A stretch of 64,000 nt of DNA from Tillandsia leiboldiana (lineage: Eukaryota; Streptophyta; Magnoliopsida; Poales; Bromeliaceae), in the NCBI GenBank assembly GCA_029204045.2, contig CM055077.1:14212584-14276583 (forward strand). The letters run 5' to 3'. Shown here one piece after another: positions 52,970 through 63,953 of the stretch. A program made the position numbers and the translations under genes. The notes under the pieces were generated by a model, which was given only the letters and a program-made list of their open reading frames with translations, was not told where the DNA came from and made no database searches. Positions within the stretch are counted from its first letter, which is position 1. Each line of letters begins with the position of its first letter.

Positions 52970-53238
52970 TATATAAAATAGATCTAAATAGAGGAAGAAA
53001 CACCTAGAGGGGGGGTGAATAGGTGTAAACGTATAAACACTCAAAAATCGTTGCGATAAAAACCCAATGCGGAAATAAAAATAACACGCAAGATTTTTAC
53101 GTGGAAAAACTCCAAACCGGAGTAAAAAACCACGGGACCGATAACACGGCGAAATCCACTAGAATTAAAACACGTACAAGGTGATTTACCGTACACACTT
53201 ACGACTCAACCTTTTCCATACGCTCCTAGAGGATCTTC

Positions 53239-53814
53239 TGTGACGCCCCACTTCCCAGGGGGTCACCCATCCTAGAACTACTCTAGCTCTAGCACGCTTA
53301 ACTCTCATGTTCCTCTTGGATCTTGCTACCATCCAAAATGCTATAGCCGGGTTAGAGATTTAGTCCTATTATATCATTTATATAGAGGACTAATCCAAAT
53401 TCCGGGGGTGTCACATTCTTCCCCCCTTTAAGCCCTGACGTCCACGTCAGGCTCAAGCACATTCACAAGCACCAGGCGATGTGAGACTCGTCTCGCTAGC
53501 CTTAGCCGACCTTGTGAGGAGCTGCACTCCACTCACAACGGTCATTAGCCGGGGAGCCTCGCTCTACCCGCTATATAACCCTGGCTCAGCCGAGACTCAT
53601 CTCACATTTCCGGCTGGTGAATGGCTCTGATACCAACTGTGACGCCCCACTTCCCAGGGGGTCACCCATCCTAGAACTACTCTAGCTCTAGCACGCTTAA
53701 CTCTCATGTTCCTCTTGGATCTTGCTACCATCCAAAATGCTATAGCCGGGTTAGAGATTTAGTCCTATTATATCATTTATATAGAGGACTAATCCAAATT
53801 CCGGGGGTGTCACA
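53239..53814 (-). mobile_element. Cassandra TRIM with identical LTRs
   Basis: 576 bp with LTRs of 177 bp at 53239-53415 and 53638-53814 that are identical by direct reading. It is flanked by TCTTC at 53234-53238 and 53815-53819. The interior is 222 bp. On the minus strand the primer site TGGTATCAGAGCC (53622-53634) adjoins the upper LTR, and a purine tract TTAAAGGGGGGAAG (about 53418-53431) adjoins the lower one. It has no coding capacity, so it must use proteins from other elements. The 5S-like sequence in the LTRs identifies the Cassandra family. Confidence 0.92.
53243..53332 (-). promoter_or_regulatory. 5S-rRNA-like Pol III promoter sequence in Cassandra LTR (also 53642-53731)
   Basis: The minus strand reads AGTTAAGCGTGC (53292-53303), matching 5S box A, and GGATGGGTGACCCCCTGGGA (53253-53272), matching 5S box C. 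Spacing is 5S-like, and GGATCC/AGAAC-type 5S sequence lies upstream. In Cassandra this region is known to resemble 5S rRNA and to carry Pol III promoter elements. The copy in the other LTR is offset by 399 bp. Confidence 0.88.
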
Positions 53815-54826
53815 TCTTCTCCGCTCGCTCCACGACGCTTCTCGAATCCACGATCTGCGCCCAACGCCGAATCCACGGCGTCCAACGTCGAATCCACGAC
53901 GTCCGACCGAATCCACGGTCTTCACCCAGTACACCCTTCGAATCCACGAACGTGCCTCGCTCCGAATCCACGAGAGCGGTTGAACCTTGAATCCACAAGG
54001 GCACGCGAATCCACGCGCCGATTTTGGGGTAAATCGTTGTTTTTGGGTGGTGATGATCCGCCGAATACTTAGATCAAAGATAGATCGAAAATACCATCTA
54101 AGTATTCATTAGTTTGATTCAACTCAAGATGTGAGTATGAAAACCTAGAATCAAACTAATCAATATAGATGAAGAAACATAGAGTATTATCTAATGATTT
54201 CCTTTCTTCTCTATATGTGGATCTAGGGCCGTATAAAAGAATATTGGAATATGACGGCTATTTCGCTTTTATCGGCTTGCCCTAGAAAAATGAATCATAG
54301 GGTCTATTTATAGGTTAGAAATATTTGGAAGGAGATAAGAATCAAAAACCTAACATTTCTGGAATTTTGACGGACGGCGATCCGGATCGGATTTGGGCGA
54401 TCCGGATTGCAGTAGCAATAAAGACGGTTTCCAGAAAACAAACGTTCGGGATCCGGATCGGAATGCCTGATCCGGATCGTTCATACATTTCAGAAAACTC
54501 AACGTTCGGGATCCGGATCGTGAGATGCTGCGATCCGGATTGAAGTAATGTATGAAACAACAACCTTCGGGATCCGGACTGTTGGCTTTGATCCGGATCC
54601 TGAACATGTCCGAACACCAGTTTTTTATTTTTATGCAATTAAAAATTCTTCCAGGTGTTTCTACACTACAAGAAGTATTCGGATCACCAATAAACTTTAG
54701 TTAAACATACCTGATCCTTTTGAATTCTTCTTTCTTGAGATTGAGTTAAATGATCCAACTTTCTTCACCTTCAATCTTCAAGACTTGAACCTTTCACGAA
54801 ACTACGCCAACTCAAATTCCGTAACA

Positions 54827-54838
54827 ATCTCCCCCTTT
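54827..54838 (-). other. polypurine tract of the right copia
   Basis: The minus strand reads AAAGGGGGAGAT directly before the LTR start, identical to the young copia. Confidence 0.88.
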
Positions 54839-55543
54839 GGCGGTTTCGTGACAAAACACAGATCCACTAAAGAAAATTCAAAAAGATATTTTTGTTGCTA
54901 TCACCATACAACAAAAATTTACAATGGAGATCCAAAAATTTAAAAACATGAGATAAACTCCTAAAACAGACTCTAGACTTAGACATCTGTACTCTCTGCA
55001 CAAAGAAATCATTCTTGACAAAAAGAGATCGTTAGATACCTCAAGAATATTTAGCATTCAAAACCTAACAGAGATAGAGTTTATGCTCACCATGACATTG
55101 AGTAATTCAGATATGTAATAAGATCACAATCAAACATTGACATATCTTCTAAGCAATAAAATTCCAAATGTCATAACTTTGCTTTGTTAGTAATCACACA
55201 ACTTGTTAGTAATAATACATGTCCAAATAGTTAGTCGAATAGTTAGTAGGAACATGCAACAAATCACAAGATAAAAACCAAAGTTGTGATACTTACCCTT
55301 CACCAAAGTCAAAGTTGAAGTGATACTTACCTTGATGTTCACTCATTCACATCATCATTGTTCAATCATTGTTCAAGTTTTCTCTCTAAACTCTCTCCCC
55401 CTTTTTGTCACAAACAAAGCCAAAATTACAAAAACTTTAAGGAGAGTTAAAAAGTTCACAAACAAGAAAATCCTGAGAACTAAAACTAAAACATAAAACT
55501 TAAAAACCTGCAATAGAAACGATAAGGGTTAGAGTATAAAAGA
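54839..55543 (-). other. 3' untranslated region of the right copia, no gene seen
   Basis: AT-rich, conserved in parts with 42483-43205. The same GACAAAAAGGGGGAGAG tract appears at 55395-55411 (minus strand). Confidence 0.65.
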
Positions 55544-56275
55544 TCAAGCCAAATCAAAACTGTCTGAGCTAGTATCGTCTATCTTGTTCAAGATTCCTTT
55601 CAGCATTCGCGATAATTTGGAACATTTCTTTTTCATCTGTTTTTGGTCAGCGGCCATTTGTCGGAGACCTAATGCCAATCTCTCTTGGTCAGCAGAAAGT
55701 CTTCTTTGGTCCTGATGAATGGCGGCCAATACAGTAGCTTCTAGAGCGTTTCTCTTGGAAGTCGCTGGACGAGTTGTAGAGGCAGATGATGCATGCTGGT
55801 CTTCAGTCCATGCGGATTCGCTGGGTACAGAGTATGCTCTAGAGAGGGATTCAGTAATTTGAATTCCACTACCCTCTTCATTTTCCTTAATCCTAGCCGA
55901 GCTGATAAAGTCTTGTGGAGGTGCTTGGCTAGCAGCTGGTTGCTCAATGGAGATTCCTCGAGCACTCCCTCTTTTGCGAGCAACACTCTTTCTTCTTGTC
56001 TTCCCAGAAGTTTCTTCCATTGGAGCTTTGCCTTTTTCAGCAGCAGTAGGCGGAGCCTTCGATGTTTCCGCAGGCGCTTTTCCCTTTGAAGCAGTGGGAA
56101 CAGTCGTTGCTTCAACTTGCAGTTCATCCCAATCAATTGATTCCGTTTCAGATTCTGTATTGGAATCATCTTTAGTTTTCTTCGCTTTCTTAGCCTTCTT
56201 AGCCCTCTTGGGCTTGACAGTGTCCTTGACATGTACCATGGCAGCAAGTAGGAAAATAATCCAAGTGATCACCAT
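55544..56275 (-). CDS. env-like ORF, short form (243 codons)
   Basis: The N-terminus matches the young copy: MVITWIIFLLAAMVH, a lysine-rich stretch, acidic DSNTESETESIDWDEL, and a basic KTRRKSVARKRGS patch. The C-terminus also matches, being a helical QDQRRLSADQERLALGL region followed by a lysine-rich stretch and an acidic/serine end. The roughly 230-residue central block with LIGEVLGMQ in the young copy is absent; an alanine/serine-rich linker replaces it. The frame is intact from ATG to stop. The role is unknown. Without the central block it is mostly low-complexity plus a coiled-coil-like tail. Confidence 0.7.
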   Translation of the reverse strand: MVITWIIFLLAAMVHVKDTVKPKRAKKAKKAKKTKDDSNTESETESIDWDELQVEATTVPTASKGKAPAETSKAPPTAAEKGKAPMEETSGKTRRKSVARKRGSARGISIEQPAASQAPPQDFISSARIKENEEGSGIQITESLSRAYSVPSESAWTEDQHASSASTTRPATSKRNALEATVLAAIHQDQRRLSADQERLALGLRQMAADQKQMKKKCSKLSRMLKGILNKIDDTSSDSFDLA

Positions 56276-56300
56276 TTTGATTGCTAGTGAAAAATGTATC

Positions 56301-56686
56301 CTGTGAAGACCAACTCAAGAACACATGAAAAATTGTTAATTTTCAAAAATTTGAAAAATTGTACCCAAACAATCATAATCATGTAGAGAGACTAAGAATC
56401 AAATTAGTTTTGCAAAAGGACATTTTAAAAATAGATCAATTGCATGATTTTCTAAAATCCTTATTATATGCCCTAAAACCGAAATTTTAGAAATCGAAGC
56501 CTAAAAATCCGTTAATCAGGAGAATACCTAGCATATAATCAAAACTAATCTACCCAGAGTTCTTATTTCAAAAGAAATTTGACCAAAAACCATCCACAAA
56601 TGAAATTGATCCAAGAAATTCATCACGTTTGAGGAGGAGAAGAGAAAAAACGGTGAAAAACCGAGATTTTGATCAATAAAACTTAC
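56301..56686 (-). other. probable leader intron of the env-like transcript (right copy)
   Basis: Donor CAA|GTAAGTTTT (56686 downwards) and acceptor GGTCTTCACAG (ending at 56301) enclose 386 bp. The positions match the intron at 40629-41011. The ATG lies 25 bases downstream. Confidence 0.6.
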
Positions 56687-56811
56687 TTGTATTCGAAGAA
56701 CTTGAGTTTGGAAAGCTCCAAGGTGCAATAGTTCTAGAGAGAGAGGCTCTAGAGACTTGAGAACAAAAGATTAAGGTAAAAGAAATCAAAACCCTCTTGT
56801 TCTTATTAAAA

Positions 56812-56925
56812 CCCTAGCCGTGATCCGGATCGGATCGAGATTTCGATCCGGATCGGCCAGCCGCAGGAAAAAGCCTGCGTTCGGGATCCGGATCATCTTG
56901 CCCGATCCGGATCGGCTCCAACTTT
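56812..56925 (-). promoter_or_regulatory. internal promoter-like block of the right copia
   Basis: GATCCGGATC sites and GGATCCCGAACGCAGG are followed by CTAGGGTTTTAATAAG, the counterpart of 40335-40512. The TATA is weaker (TTTTAATAAG). Confidence 0.55.
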
Positions 56926-57851
56926 TTCTTCAGAAAAATTTCAGAGAAATTCAAGGAAAACCAGAAAAAGATTATAAGCACAATTGTGTATCAACTTTAA
57001 ACAAAAATCATCGTTTCATACAACAAGAATTAGATTATGCCAAATCTATCAATAATATCCAAAAATGAAACGAGAATTTACAAGAATTAAATCCCTTAAA
57101 GTTGAACACCTTCAATTACATCTAACTTGATCTTATGAGTAATGCCTTTATCAAATCATCAGTTCGGTAAAGAAAATGAAATACAAAGATCAATAGATGT
57201 TTGAAATCCCAAATATGGTAGATAATTTTTCTAGACAATCTGTTGAAGAGAGTGGCTCTTTGAGCATCTTTCTTTAAAACCCCACCTTATACCAACCTTG
57301 AAATTTGACGGAGTCAAGAATTTTAATCATGCATTTTACTTAATCAAAAATTGAACAACCATGCTTGGTATACATGTGGTAGCTGCACACAATACTCGGA
57401 CGACCGAGGTGGTAGCTCTTTCCTCCATGTGGTGGTAGTTTTCACACTCCTCATTGGGATGTAACTCTTTCCACATCTTTTGAGCATTTTACATTTCTTT
57501 GACTCCCCCTCAATTGGCTATCAATTATTTAAGATATAAAGTATTCAACCAAAAATTGATCTCGATTTCATACTCGACTAAGCAGTCAAATAAGATAATG
57601 ACTATACCAAGAGATCATTGAGAGAGAAATTGACTTTGATCACTTAGAAGATGATTTAATTAACATAAATGATCATTGCAACAGTGAAATATTATGATGG
57701 CAAAAGCATAATAAATTTCTAAATGTGCGAAAAGATGCAATTAAAGTCAATTATGATATATGCTCAATTAGTGTCCTATGTACAAACATAGATAATGAAC
57801 AAAACAAAACAAAAACAAAACCTAACCTAAGCAAAGGTTTCAAAAAGAAGT
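56926..57851 (-). other. spacer between pol and internal promoter, with internal polypurine tract
   Basis: Non-coding and conserved with 39406-40330. The minus strand reads TTGAGGGGGAGTC at 57501-57513, matching the tract at 39741. Confidence 0.7.
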
Positions 57852-59540
57852 TTACTTCAAGGAAAGCATTCCAATTGCTTTTCGCAAATGAATAAAACGT
57901 TTTTGATCCAAAGGTTTTGTTAAAATATCAGCTAATTGATCTTCAGTTGAAATATATGAAAGTTGAAGAGTATTTGATTCAACTAGCTCTCTAAGAAAAT
58001 GATATCTAAGTTCAATATGTTTTGTTCTAGAGTGCAACACAGGGTTTTTAGAAATGTTAATTGCACTTGTGTTGTCACAAAGAATTGTTACCGAAGATGC
58101 TGAAATCCGGAAGTCGCTCAACACACTCTTCATCCAAATGAGTTGGGTTGAACAACTACCCGCTGAAATGTATTCCGCTTCGGCAGTCGAGAGTGCTATG
58201 CAATTCTGCTTTTTACTGTGCCATGCAACAAGGCAATGGCCGAGATAGAAGCATGCACCACTCGTGCTTTTCCGATCATCCACTGATCCTGCCCAATCGG
58301 CATCTGAGTATCCAACAATATCCAAACTTATTCCCATAGGATACCAAATTCCGAAATTAATTGATCCTTTGATGTACCGGATGATCCTTTTCACCGCTTT
58401 CAGGTGAACCTCCTTTGGTGCTGATTGATATCTCGCGCAAATCCCAACACTAAAGGATATATCCGGGCGACTAGCCGTGAGGTAAAGTAGACTTCCAATC
58501 ATACTTCGATACAGTTTCTCGTCTACGTTCTCACTATGTGATTCACTTCCAAGTCCCTTGTGGCTAGTTCCCATTGGAGTCGGAAAATCCTTCGAATTTT
58601 CTAAGTCAAACTTTTTAACCAACTCCATTGCATACTTGGATTGACTCAAGTGAATACCTTCATCATTTTGTTTAATTTGCAATCCAAGAAAATAAGTCAA
58701 TTCGCCCATCATGGACATCTCAAATTCGCTTTCTATGGTCTCCGCGAATTTAGAAGCATCATTATCTCTTGTTGCGCCAAATACAATATCATCGACATAG
58801 ATTTGTGCTACAATGAAATTGCTTTGATAACGCTTCACAAAGAGAGTCCTGTCAGCTCCCCCTCGAGTATAGCCCTTCTCCAAAAGGTGCTTTGTCAACC
58901 TTTCGTACCATGCTCGCGGTGCTTGTTTCAGACCGTAAAGAGCCTTTTTCAAACGAAAAACATGGTTAGGTTGTTTATGGTCTACAAAACCTTTCGGTTG
59001 AGCCACATAAACTTCCTCATTTAAAAACCCATTTAGAAACACGCTCTTAACGTCCATTTGAAATAATTTGATTTTAAAATGACAAGCAATAGCAAATAGT
59101 ATACGAATGGACTCGAGTCTAGCTACAGGGGCGAATGTTTCATCAAAGTCTATACCTTCTACTTGAGAGTAGCCTTGAGCAACTAATCGTGCCTTGTTCC
59201 TGATGATAGTACCATCCTCATTTTTCTTGTTCTTGAAAATCCATTTGGTACCTATCACATTATGTTGCTTTGGAGGCTTCGTTAATTCCCAGACTTTGTT
59301 TCGCTCAAATTGATGGAGCTCTTCCTGCATTGCTTTAATCCAGTAGTCATCCTGAAGAGCTTCATCTATGTTCTTTGGTTCGATTAAAGATACGTAGCAA
59401 GCGAATCCACAAACCAACTGCCTCCGAGTTCTAACTCCTTCTTGTGGATCCCCAATAATATTCGATTCCGGATGATCCTTGGAGATTCGTAGCGTTTGTT
59501 GAAACGGAGTTCTCGGAGGTACATGAGATGATTCCTGCAC
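57852..59540 (-). CDS. copia RT-RNase H, open frame
   Basis: 562 codons open to TAA at 57852-57854. RT: WIFKNKKNEDG, LVAQGYSQVEGIDFDE, FQMDVKSVFLNGF and YVDDIVFG (about residue 247). RNase H: YSDADWAGSVDDRKS (about 418-432), AEAEYIS and CDNTSAI, ending RKAIGMLSLK as in the young copy. The upstream part of pol lies in other frames, so this is an intact domain pair inside a broken polyprotein. The alanine of the SAFLNGF-type motif is valine here. Confidence 0.88.
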   Translation of the reverse strand: MQESSHVPPRTPFQQTLRISKDHPESNIIGDPQEGVRTRRQLVCGFACYVSLIEPKNIDEALQDDYWIKAMQEELHQFERNKVWELTKPPKQHNVIGTKWIFKNKKNEDGTIIRNKARLVAQGYSQVEGIDFDETFAPVARLESIRILFAIACHFKIKLFQMDVKSVFLNGFLNEEVYVAQPKGFVDHKQPNHVFRLKKALYGLKQAPRAWYERLTKHLLEKGYTRGGADRTLFVKRYQSNFIVAQIYVDDIVFGATRDNDASKFAETIESEFEMSMMGELTYFLGLQIKQNDEGIHLSQSKYAMELVKKFDLENSKDFPTPMGTSHKGLGSESHSENVDEKLYRSMIGSLLYLTASRPDISFSVGICARYQSAPKEVHLKAVKRIIRYIKGSINFGIWYPMGISLDIVGYSDADWAGSVDDRKSTSGACFYLGHCLVAWHSKKQNCIALSTAEAEYISAGSCSTQLIWMKSVLSDFRISASSVTILCDNTSAINISKNPVLHSRTKHIELRYHFLRELVESNTLQLSYISTEDQLADILTKPLDQKRFIHLRKAIGMLSLK

Positions 59541-60345
59541 ATCAGATAAACTTGAAGAACCATTAGATGCATCATTAATATTGGAAGTATTATATGAGAA
59601 GATGCAATGGCAGGTGAATCATCATCTAGAGAGATATCGAGGGTAGATTTTCCAGATCCAAAGTGAAAAGCTTCATCTACTTTAACATTTATAGATTCTA
59701 CGATCGTCTTAGATTCCAAGTTAAAAACTCGATATGCTCTACTATTTGTAGAATACCCCAAGAAAATCCCTTCGTCACTTCGAGAGTCAAACTTTCCAAG
59801 ATTTTCACGGTCACGTAAAGTGTAACACCGACTCCCGAAGATGCGAAAATATTTGATGTTGGGTTTTCTACCACACCATAGTTCATATGGTGTATTTAAC
59901 GTTCCCGGGCGCAATAAACTCGATTAATTACATAGATTGCAGTGTTCACAGCTTCAGCCCAAAAATGTAGCGGTAAATTTCGGCTGTGAAGCATAACACG
60001 TGCCATCTCTTGAACAACCCTGTTTTTGCGCTCGACAACACCATTCTGTTGAGGTGTATAGGGTGCAGAGAATTCATGCTTAATACCGTTTGAAGTGCAA
60101 AAGTCAATGAATTTAGAGTTAACGAATTCTCCACCTCTATCACTTCTAACACGAATGATCTTTTCATTCTTTTCAATCATAATACGAAGGCAAATCACGT
60201 GAAAAGAATCAAAAGTATCAGCTTTCTCTTTTAAAAATGCTACCCAAGAATACCGAGAGAAATCATCAATCATCAAGAAAAATATACCATTTACCTCCCA
60301 AAGATGGTTGACGAGTTGGCCAAAAGAAAGAAAAATAGTCTACAT
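59541..60345 (-). pseudogene. copia integrase, frameshifted
   Basis: The integrase core begins at PTRQPSLGGKWYIF (about 60316-60270), with RSDRGGEF and GVVERKNR further on. The frame changes near 60270, near 59900 (NRVYLRPGTL region) and near 59590 (serine-rich linker, one deleted base). The first catalytic aspartate (LHMDLMGP) is missing because the deletion that removed protease reaches this point. Confidence 0.8.
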
Positions 60346-62669
60346 AAACTACACAACATTTAATCGTAGAATGATTAAAGACAAGGAAGGATTTCACCTT
60401 TGCATACCCAAACCTTTTGAGTTTTGGAGTATGTTGGCAATGGTTGAGAAATTTTCCTTGATGAAGACGTCTTGTATGATTGATCCATTCTTTTGTCATC
60501 GTCTTGTTTGAAGTACTACCAATGTTCTTTTCTTTTGAAAAAATCCTTCTTGAATTCCGGGGAGTGAACTTATTGGTAGGAGTTGCAAGATGTGGTTGAT
60601 TTGATCTTTGAGGTCTAATCTTGCAATTTCTTTCAATGTGCCCTACAAAATTACAACGAAAACATACCTTTGTGCTTGACGATTTCCGAAAAGGGTGAAG
60701 GAGGCTTGTTGTCGTTGGTTGTCGTGAAGTTATATGCCTAGGTGAAAGCGTCTTGTTAAAACGATTGCCGCTCCTTGATGAGGTCGTCTTGCGCGGTAAA
60801 CTACCAAGGTTCTTTTCCTTCAATTGAATTGCAATTGATTTCCGAGGAATCACCTTTGTGGTAGTCATTGCAAGAGGTGTTTGAAGTGAGCGTTTGACTC
60901 CCGTCTTGCAATATCTTCTTATGTGCCCTGAAACACCACAACGAAAACATACCTTAGATCTTGACGATCCCAAAGAGGATGAAGTAGGTTTGTTGTCGTT
61001 GTTTGTCTTGAATTCCGGTGTCGGAGGAGGAGATACCGACTGAGGCACAAAAACTGTCCCACTCGAACTTGGACTGTTTCCAGTTGAGTGTACCCGAGGC
61101 CGAACCGATTTGTTTGACCAAGACCAAGAAGCCTATCCAACTTACTCCTTCCTGAAGAGAATCGCTGCAAGTCATCCTTGAGTTGGAAAATGGTCTTTGT
61201 CATTTCCAGGTTATCCTGTCGAGCCTCGTTGTAGAGCTTTGAGAAGTGATCCGCTTTATCCACCAGATTTGTATGTTCCTTCCCAGAAGCTCATTGGACT
61301 CTTGAAGGGAAACATTTAGCTTTATCAGATTTCCCTTTCCACTTCAAGAGCGTTTGAGAGAGAAGTTGCTCTTTTTGCTTCTTCTTCGAGATCATGCAAT
61401 CTCCTCTCAAACTCTTGTTTTGCTTAGCCACGTTCTTTGAATCCCTCAAAAGTCTGTGGTAGGCTAGAGCAAAATCTTCACCTTCCGAATCATCCGATTC
61501 GTTGTCCGTTGCAATCTTTTCACAGTGGAGTTGGACAATGACTCGGACGTACTTGCCATAAAGCACATGAAGGGTGAAGATGTGGACGCGTGGAATGCCG
61601 TGGTGCCTTTTCTTCATCACTTGAAGACGACTCATTTGACGTTGAGTTGTCATCCCAAGTGACGACTTGCATCGCCTTCTTCTTTGCCGGATACTTGTGG
61701 GGACACTCCGTTGCAATGTGGTCGTAGCCTCGACATTTGAAGCATTGTAGTTGTCCCTCTGAACTTTCTTATCCTTGAGAAGTTCTCTTGCTTTCTTGAC
61801 TTGTAACTTGAAGTACCTTGCCTTTGTTCGACTTTCCGAAGGATGGAGATTTACTTGATTACCCCTTCGAAAGTTGCGGCGAAACTTCCTTGTCAAGAGA
61901 GCGAGCTGCTTCTCAAATTCCTCCATAGAAAGATTCTCGTCATCGTCTGAGGAGGATGTATCCGCGTCTTCTTCCTTAGTTGTTTTCAACGGCATAACCT
62001 GAAGACTTAGAAGAGGATGCTTTTCCAGAAGAATTGTTAGTAGTAAATGTCATTTCATAAGTTTGTAATGAACCAACTAATTCTTCTACACGTATTTCGT
62101 CCGGGTGTTTAAATAGTTTCAATGGCTGTAACCTTTGGCGAAATCGTTCAGGAAGAGTTCTAAGATCTTTCTTACAAACCTTAAATTCTGGAATCTTCTC
62201 TCCCAGTTAGCACATGAGTTTACGATGTCTTGCAATCGTGTATAGTAGTCCGTGAAAGATTCATTTTCTGCCAGCAAGATAGAGTCAAACTTGCTCGTAA
62301 GCATTTGCAGTTTCTGAATCTTCACGAGGTTAGTTCCTTCATGTGTAACCTGAAGACATCCCAGATTTCTTCGCAGTCTCACATGCCGAGACGCGAGAGA
62401 ATTCAGTTTGAGATAAGGCATTAAAAATAGCATTAATTTCCTTGCCATTGTAAGAAGATGAATCTAACTCTTCCTTGGTCCATTTCGACCTAGGTTTTAA
62501 GGTGGCGAACATCAGAGATAATTTCAGTTGGATTAGTCCATCCTAACTCTATTGATTGCCACACCCTTTCGTCGATTGGAAATTAAAAGTCTTTCATCCG
62601 TACTTTCCAGTCCGCTAATTTGTTCCATCAAAGAAAGGGGGGTCGATTGATGTTTCCACCTTCAACCAT
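60346..62669 (-). pseudogene. copia gag, broken by several indels, three zinc knuckles
   Basis: It starts at the ATG at 62669 (MVEGGNINRPP as in relatives). Frame breaks lie near 62570-62640, 62450-62490, 62110-62160, 61990, 61740-61840, 61280 and 61100. Landmarks: first zinc knuckle near 61735 (one residue change), coiled coil near 61430-61180, then two further knuckles CFRCGVSGHIRRYC (about 60948-60907) and CFRCNFVGHIERNC (about 60670-60630). The last two lie in a tandemly duplicated roughly 240-280-bp segment. It ends at the deletion junction near 60365. Confidence 0.8.
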
Positions 62670-62687
62670 TGTTTACAGACCCTATTC

Positions 62688-62701
62688 CCGCTCTGATACC
62701 A
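62688..62701 (-). other. primer-binding site, initiator-Met tRNA type
   Basis: The minus strand reads TGGTATCAGAGCGG, starting two bases inside the LTR end, as in the left copia. Confidence 0.85.
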
Positions 62702-62703
62702 CT

Positions 62704-63953
62704 TGTTGGGTTATAATAAAATAGATCTAAATAGGGGAAGAAACACCTAGAGGGGGGTGAATAGGTGTAACGTATAAACACTCAAAAATCGTTGCGATAA
62801 AAACCCAATGCGGAAATAAAAATAACACGCAAGATTTTTACGTGGAAAAACTCCAAACCGGAGTAAAAAACCACGGGACCGATAACACGGCGAAATCCAC
62901 TAGAATTAAAACACGTACAAGGTGATTTACCGTACACACTTACGACTCAACCTTTTCATACGCTCCTAGAGAATCTTCTCCGCTCGCTCCACGACGCTTC
63001 TCGAATCCACGATCTGCGCCCAACGCCGAATCCACGGCGTCCAACGTCGAATCCACGACGTCCGACCGAATCCACGGTCTTCACCCAGTAGCACCCTTCG
63101 AATCCACGAACGTGCCTCGCTCCGAATCCACGAGAGCGGTTGAACCTTGAATCCACAAGGACACGCGAATCCACGCGCCGATTTTGGGGTAAATCGTTGT
63201 TTTTGGGTGGTGATGATCCGCCGAATACTTAGATCAAAGATAGATCGGAAATACCATCTAAGTATTCATTAGTTTGATTCAACTCAAGATGTGAGTATGA
63301 AAACCTAGAATCAAACTAATCAATATAGATGAAAGAAACATAGAGTATTATCTAATGATTTCCTTTCTTCTCTATATGTGGATCTAGGGCCGTATAAAGA
63401 ATATTGGAATATGACGGCTATTTCACTTTTTATCGGCTTTCCCCTAGAAAAATGAATCATAGGGTCTATTTATAGGTTAGAAACATTTGGAAGGAGATAA
63501 GAATCAAAAACCTAACATTTCTGGAATTTTGACGGACGGCGATCCGGATCGATTTGGGCGATCCGGATTGCAGTAGCAAAAAGACGGTTTCCAGAAAACA
63601 AACGTTCGGGATCCGGATCGGAATGCCTGATCCGGATCGTTCATACATTTCAGAAACTCAACGTTCGGGATCCGGATCGTGAGATGCTGCGATCCGGATT
63701 GAAGTAATGTATGAAACAACAACCTTCGGGATCCGGATGCTGCTCTGATCCGGATCCTGAACATGTCCGAAACACCAGTTTTTGATTTTTATGCAATTAA
63801 ATTCTTCCAGTGTTTCTACACTACAAGAAGTATTCGGATCACCATAAACTTTAGTTAAACTACCTGATCCTTTTGAATTCTTCTTTCTTGAGATTGAGTT
63901 AAATGATCCAACTTTCTTCACCTTCAATCTTCAAGACTTGAACCTTTCACAAA
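62704..63953 (-). repeat. 5' LTR of the right copia, outer end lost in N
   Basis: It aligns with 52970-54826 (Cassandra removed) over 1250 bp. The last 20-25 bases before the TG start are missing. Many differences from the partner LTR are single-base deletions, for example near 63790-63860. The ATCCGGAT array is at 63540-63765, and TATAAATA (minus strand) lies at about 63468. Confidence 0.88.

Larger units (their letters stand above)
52970..54826 (-). repeat. 3' LTR of the right copia, interrupted by Cassandra
   Basis: 1857 bp including the 581-bp Cassandra insertion and duplication, so 1276 bp of LTR. It starts TGTTACGGAATTTG and ends ATAACCCAACA. The ATCCGGAT array lies at 54378-54605. TATAAATA (minus strand) lies at about 54309. 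Confidence 0.9.
52970..63953 (-). mobile_element. right SIRE-like copia element with env-like ORF
   Basis: Minus strand: 5' LTR (63953 down to 62704, outer 20-25 bases lost in N), primer site, broken gag, deleted protease region, integrase, RT-RNase H, internal promoter block, leader intron, a short env-like ORF, polypurine tract and 3' LTR (54826 down to 52970, enlarged by a Cassandra TRIM). RT-RNase H and env-like frames are open. Gag and integrase carry several single-base indels. It is related to the young copia but distinct from it. Confidence 0.9.

Noticed and set aside
53243..53332. A genuine 5S rRNA gene
   Set aside because: The match is diverged, lies in both LTRs of a TRIM with a target duplication, and lacks the full 120-nt gene.
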